NCBI RefSeq assembly: GCF_014191725.1
Contig: NZ_JACHWZ010000013.1
Coordinates: 1-64,000, forward strand
Source: Microbulbifer rhizosphaerae
GTDB lineage: Bacteria; Pseudomonadota; Gammaproteobacteria; Pseudomonadales; Cellvibrionaceae
Length of the DNA: 64,000 nt
Direction of reading: 5' to 3'
The notes under the pieces are model-generated. The model was given only the letters and a program-made list of their open reading frames with translations, searched no databases and had not been told where the DNA came from. The translations under genes and the position numbers were made by a program. Positions 62,254 through 64,000 of this stretch are shown in pieces (the stretch's first letter is position 1; every line of letters begins with the position of its first letter).

Positions 62254-62907
62254 TCAGCCACCACCCATGCGCGCCCGATTCAACTGCAGCCACTGCAGGC
62301 TGATCACCGTGGCCGCGTTGTCGATCGGGCCGCCCGCCTCGGTGTGGGACTCCAGCACATCGAACACCGCCTGAAGTGGGAGCACCCGCAGGCGGATGTC
62401 CTCGTGTTCGTTATCCAGGCCGAAATGACCCTCGGCGCCGCGGAGGTCCGCCAGGGCGCAAAAGAGGTGCAGGCGCTCGGAGCTGCCGCCGGGGCTGGGC
62501 ATATAGCTGCGAATGTAGTGCAACTGCTCCACTTCCAGCCCGGCCTCCTCCTGCAGTTCGCGCCGCGCCACGGCTTCCAGGGACTCGCTCTCCTCCACCA
62601 TACCCGCCACCACCTCCAGACACCAGGGCCCTTCGGGGCGATCCAGGGCGCCGATACGGAACTGCTCAGTGAGCGCGACCAATTCGTGGACCGGGTCGTA
62701 GAGCAGCACCCCCACGGCGGCGCCGCGCACAAACAGTTCGCGCTCTATCTCACTGCTCCAGCCGCCGCGGAACAGCCGGTGGCGCAGGCGCAGTTTCTGC
62801 ATGGTGAAGAACCCTTCAAACACCGCCTCCCGGGAGACGATTTCCACCGCGTCGCGGGCGAATTGCGGGGAGAGGTCGGTTTCGGTTTTTTTGTCGTTAT
62901 CGGTCAT
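62254..62907 (-). CDS. nudF: ADP-ribose diphosphatase
   Basis: 217 residues. The Nudix box GMVEESESLEAVARRELQEE plus AGL has all conserved Glu and Arg positions, with the upstream EQFRIGAL and PWCLEVVAG, and the downstream SPGGSSERLHLFCAL typical of ADP-ribose pyrophosphatases. It hydrolyses ADP-ribose to AMP and ribose-5-phosphate. Last member of the conserved block. Confidence 0.93.
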   Translation of the reverse strand: MTDNDKKTETDLSPQFARDAVEIVSREAVFEGFFTMQKLRLRHRLFRGGWSSEIERELFVRGAAVGVLLYDPVHELVALTEQFRIGALDRPEGPWCLEVVAGMVEESESLEAVARRELQEEAGLEVEQLHYIRSYMPSPGGSSERLHLFCALADLRGAEGHFGLDNEHEDIRLRVLPLQAVFDVLESHTEAGGPIDNAATVISLQWLQLNRARMGGG

Positions 62908-62992
62908 TGTTCGGTTTTTCGCTTTGTCGATGACGTCCGTGGGCTTCAGTAGAGTGCGCCGTGCGCACCCTACACGAGTCCCAGGTTTCCGG

Positions 62993-63526
62993 TCAGTACG
63001 GTGGGAAGCGGTTAAAGATCAGTGCCATCTCCTCGCGCAGCCGCTGCTGGTTCTGCGCCGGGTCCCGGTAGCGGCCGGCAGAGGATACCGTGCTGCCGCG
63101 CCAAAGGGGTGAGCGCTCGGGGGAGAGTACATCCACCACCAGGGTGTTTTCGCGGTAGTGGCGCACGTCCAGCGGCGCGCGCCAGCCCCATCCCCAATAG
63201 CGATAGCCGCCGTAGAGGGCGAGGCTGTCTTCATAAACGGCAACCTTGTCCACCGAGTAAAGCTGGACCCTGACCACGAAATCGGCGCTTTCGGCACTTT
63301 CCGCCGGCCGGTAGCGCGTGCGCAACAGGCCGTCCGCCGCCTGCCGGACGCGCTTCAGCTCCAGTGGCGATACCGGGCCACTGGCCAGCGGGTCCAACAG
63401 GTAGTAGCTGTCGAGCCGGGAGAAATCGGCCTGGGGGTCGTAGTCCACCACCACCGGGCTGGTGGCGACGCAGCCGGCCAGCGCGAGCGCCAACAGGGGG
63501 AAGAGGGTGCGCAAAATAACAGTCAT
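62993..63526 (-). CDS. DUF4136-family lipoprotein
   Basis: 177 residues. The signal LFPLLALALAGCVATS gives a lipoprotein. VVVDYDPQADFSRLDSYYLL is the start typical of DUF4136 proteins, followed by SADFVVRVQLYSVDKVAVYE, a Tyr/Gly/Trp-rich GGYRYWGWGW, TLVVDVLSPERSPLWRGSTV and a C-terminal helix. Function is unknown. A related partial gene follows upstream, so this is a tandem pair. Confidence 0.85.
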   Translation of the reverse strand: MTVILRTLFPLLALALAGCVATSPVVVDYDPQADFSRLDSYYLLDPLASGPVSPLELKRVRQAADGLLRTRYRPAESAESADFVVRVQLYSVDKVAVYEDSLALYGGYRYWGWGWRAPLDVRHYRENTLVVDVLSPERSPLWRGSTVSSAGRYRDPAQNQQRLREEMALIFNRFPPY

Positions 63527-63577
63527 GCCAATCTCCTACTGCTGTTTTCAGAAGATCTGGCTTCCCTGCCTGGGTGT

Positions 63578-64000
63578 CTAGGGCGCCGCCGGAGGAAGAT
63601 CCTTCAGGAGATCGCGCACCGCAGCACTGAGTATACGCCGGCGTTCCGCGGCGTCCTCCGAGCGCGTCATCAGCTTGGAGGCACTGCCGCCCCAGATGGA
63701 CGGCTCCCCGGGGCGGCCGATGCCCAAGGTCAGGGTGACCCGCGGCGCACCGGTGCGCGTGGGCAGTTCCACCACCCCGGGAGTCGCGTTGCTGTCGAAT
63801 TGCGCATCCCAGCTGGAATCGGTGGGGTCGCCGGCAAACTGCTCCTCAATCACCGCCACCTGGTAGTCCACCACCATGTCCGCGCCGGCGCCGTTCTCCA
63901 CCAAACGATAACCCCGGGCGCCCATCTCCGCGGCCACTACGTCGCGCATTTCCTGGTCCAGTTCCACCAGTTGTGCCGACACCTCGGGCATATCACCGAG
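63578..64000 (-). CDS. DUF4136-like protein, 5' end outside window
   Basis: The frame is open to the window end, so the N-terminus is missing. The visible 140 residues hold DQEMRDVVAAEMGARGYRLV, ADMVVDYQVAVIEEQFAGD, SIWGGSASKLMTRSED and a helical ILSAAVRDLLKDLPP, the same plan as the DUF4136 lipoprotein next to it. It is probably another lipoprotein. Confidence 0.7.
   Translation of the reverse strand, partial: LGDMPEVSAQLVELDQEMRDVVAAEMGARGYRLVENGAGADMVVDYQVAVIEEQFAGDPTDSSWDAQFDSNATPGVVELPTRTGAPRVTLTLGIGRPGEPSIWGGSASKLMTRSEDAAERRRILSAAVRDLLKDLPPAAP

Noticed and set aside
1-64000. tRNA, rRNA or CRISPR elements
   Set aside because: While reading both strands I saw no cloverleaf with a GTTCGAATC-type arm, no rRNA stretch and no regularly spaced short repeats. 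A covariance-model scan would be needed to exclude small RNAs.

Overview
The window looks like chromosome of a Gram-negative, marine-type gammaproteobacterium that degrades polysaccharides, closest in style to the Cellvibrionales (Microbulbifer or Saccharophagus-like). The evidence is the high GC content, several TonB-dependent receptors with linked flavin halogenases, many lipoprotein glycoside hydrolases, and the conserved block parE-yqiA-cpdA-yqiB-nudF at the right. The assignment is inferred from gene content, not from a marker gene. I saw no rRNA, tRNA or CRISPR.

Layout. 1-543: two transposase remnants. 599-7567: an AT-richer, probably acquired island with a giant helicase-nuclease (DUF4011/DUF3320 type), two small secreted proteins, one attC-like integron site, one truncated attC-like site, and a 113-bp leader repeat present twice. 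7795-20013: a laminarin/beta-glucan locus with a GH3 exo-glucosidase, a GH16 laminarinase, a di-heme DUF1111 protein, a flavin halogenase, a cupin/JmjC-like protein and a TonB-dependent receptor. 20630-28631: three tandem halogenase-family genes, the middle one lacking the family's key motifs, behind a second TonB-dependent receptor. 29065-38514: a beta-mannan locus with a GH5 mannanase, a GH5-like lipoprotein, an AGE-family epimerase, a GH130 mannosylglucose phosphorylase, a sodium:sugar symporter, a LacI regulator and a NudK-like Nudix hydrolase. Four copies of a TGTAACCGGTTACA operator tie the receptor, mannanase, symporter operon and regulator together. 38577-39210: wrecked malF/malG-type ABC permease genes.

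39283-50058: an M20 amidohydrolase; a three-gene phosphorelay (CHASE hybrid histidine kinase, Hpt protein, receiver domain fused to a complete glutamate dehydrogenase); an RhlE-type RNA helicase; and a DcuS/DcuR-type two-component system. 50193-54465: TctABC carboxylate transporter and an OprO/P-type porin, probably controlled by that two-component system. 54828-56773: agmatine to putrescine genes (aguAB). 57133-64000: the parE-nudF housekeeping block, interrupted by a lipoprotein gene and a MITE-like repeat, then two lipoprotein-type genes.

How they work together. In the mannan locus the secreted mannanase makes oligosaccharides, the receptor imports them, the symporter carries disaccharide across the inner membrane, the epimerase converts Man-Man to Man-Glc, and GH130 phosphorolyses it to mannose-1-phosphate and glucose. 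The most unusual system is the HK-Hpt-(REC-GDH) relay: its only visible output is a metabolic enzyme joining carbon and nitrogen metabolism, with no DNA-binding domain.
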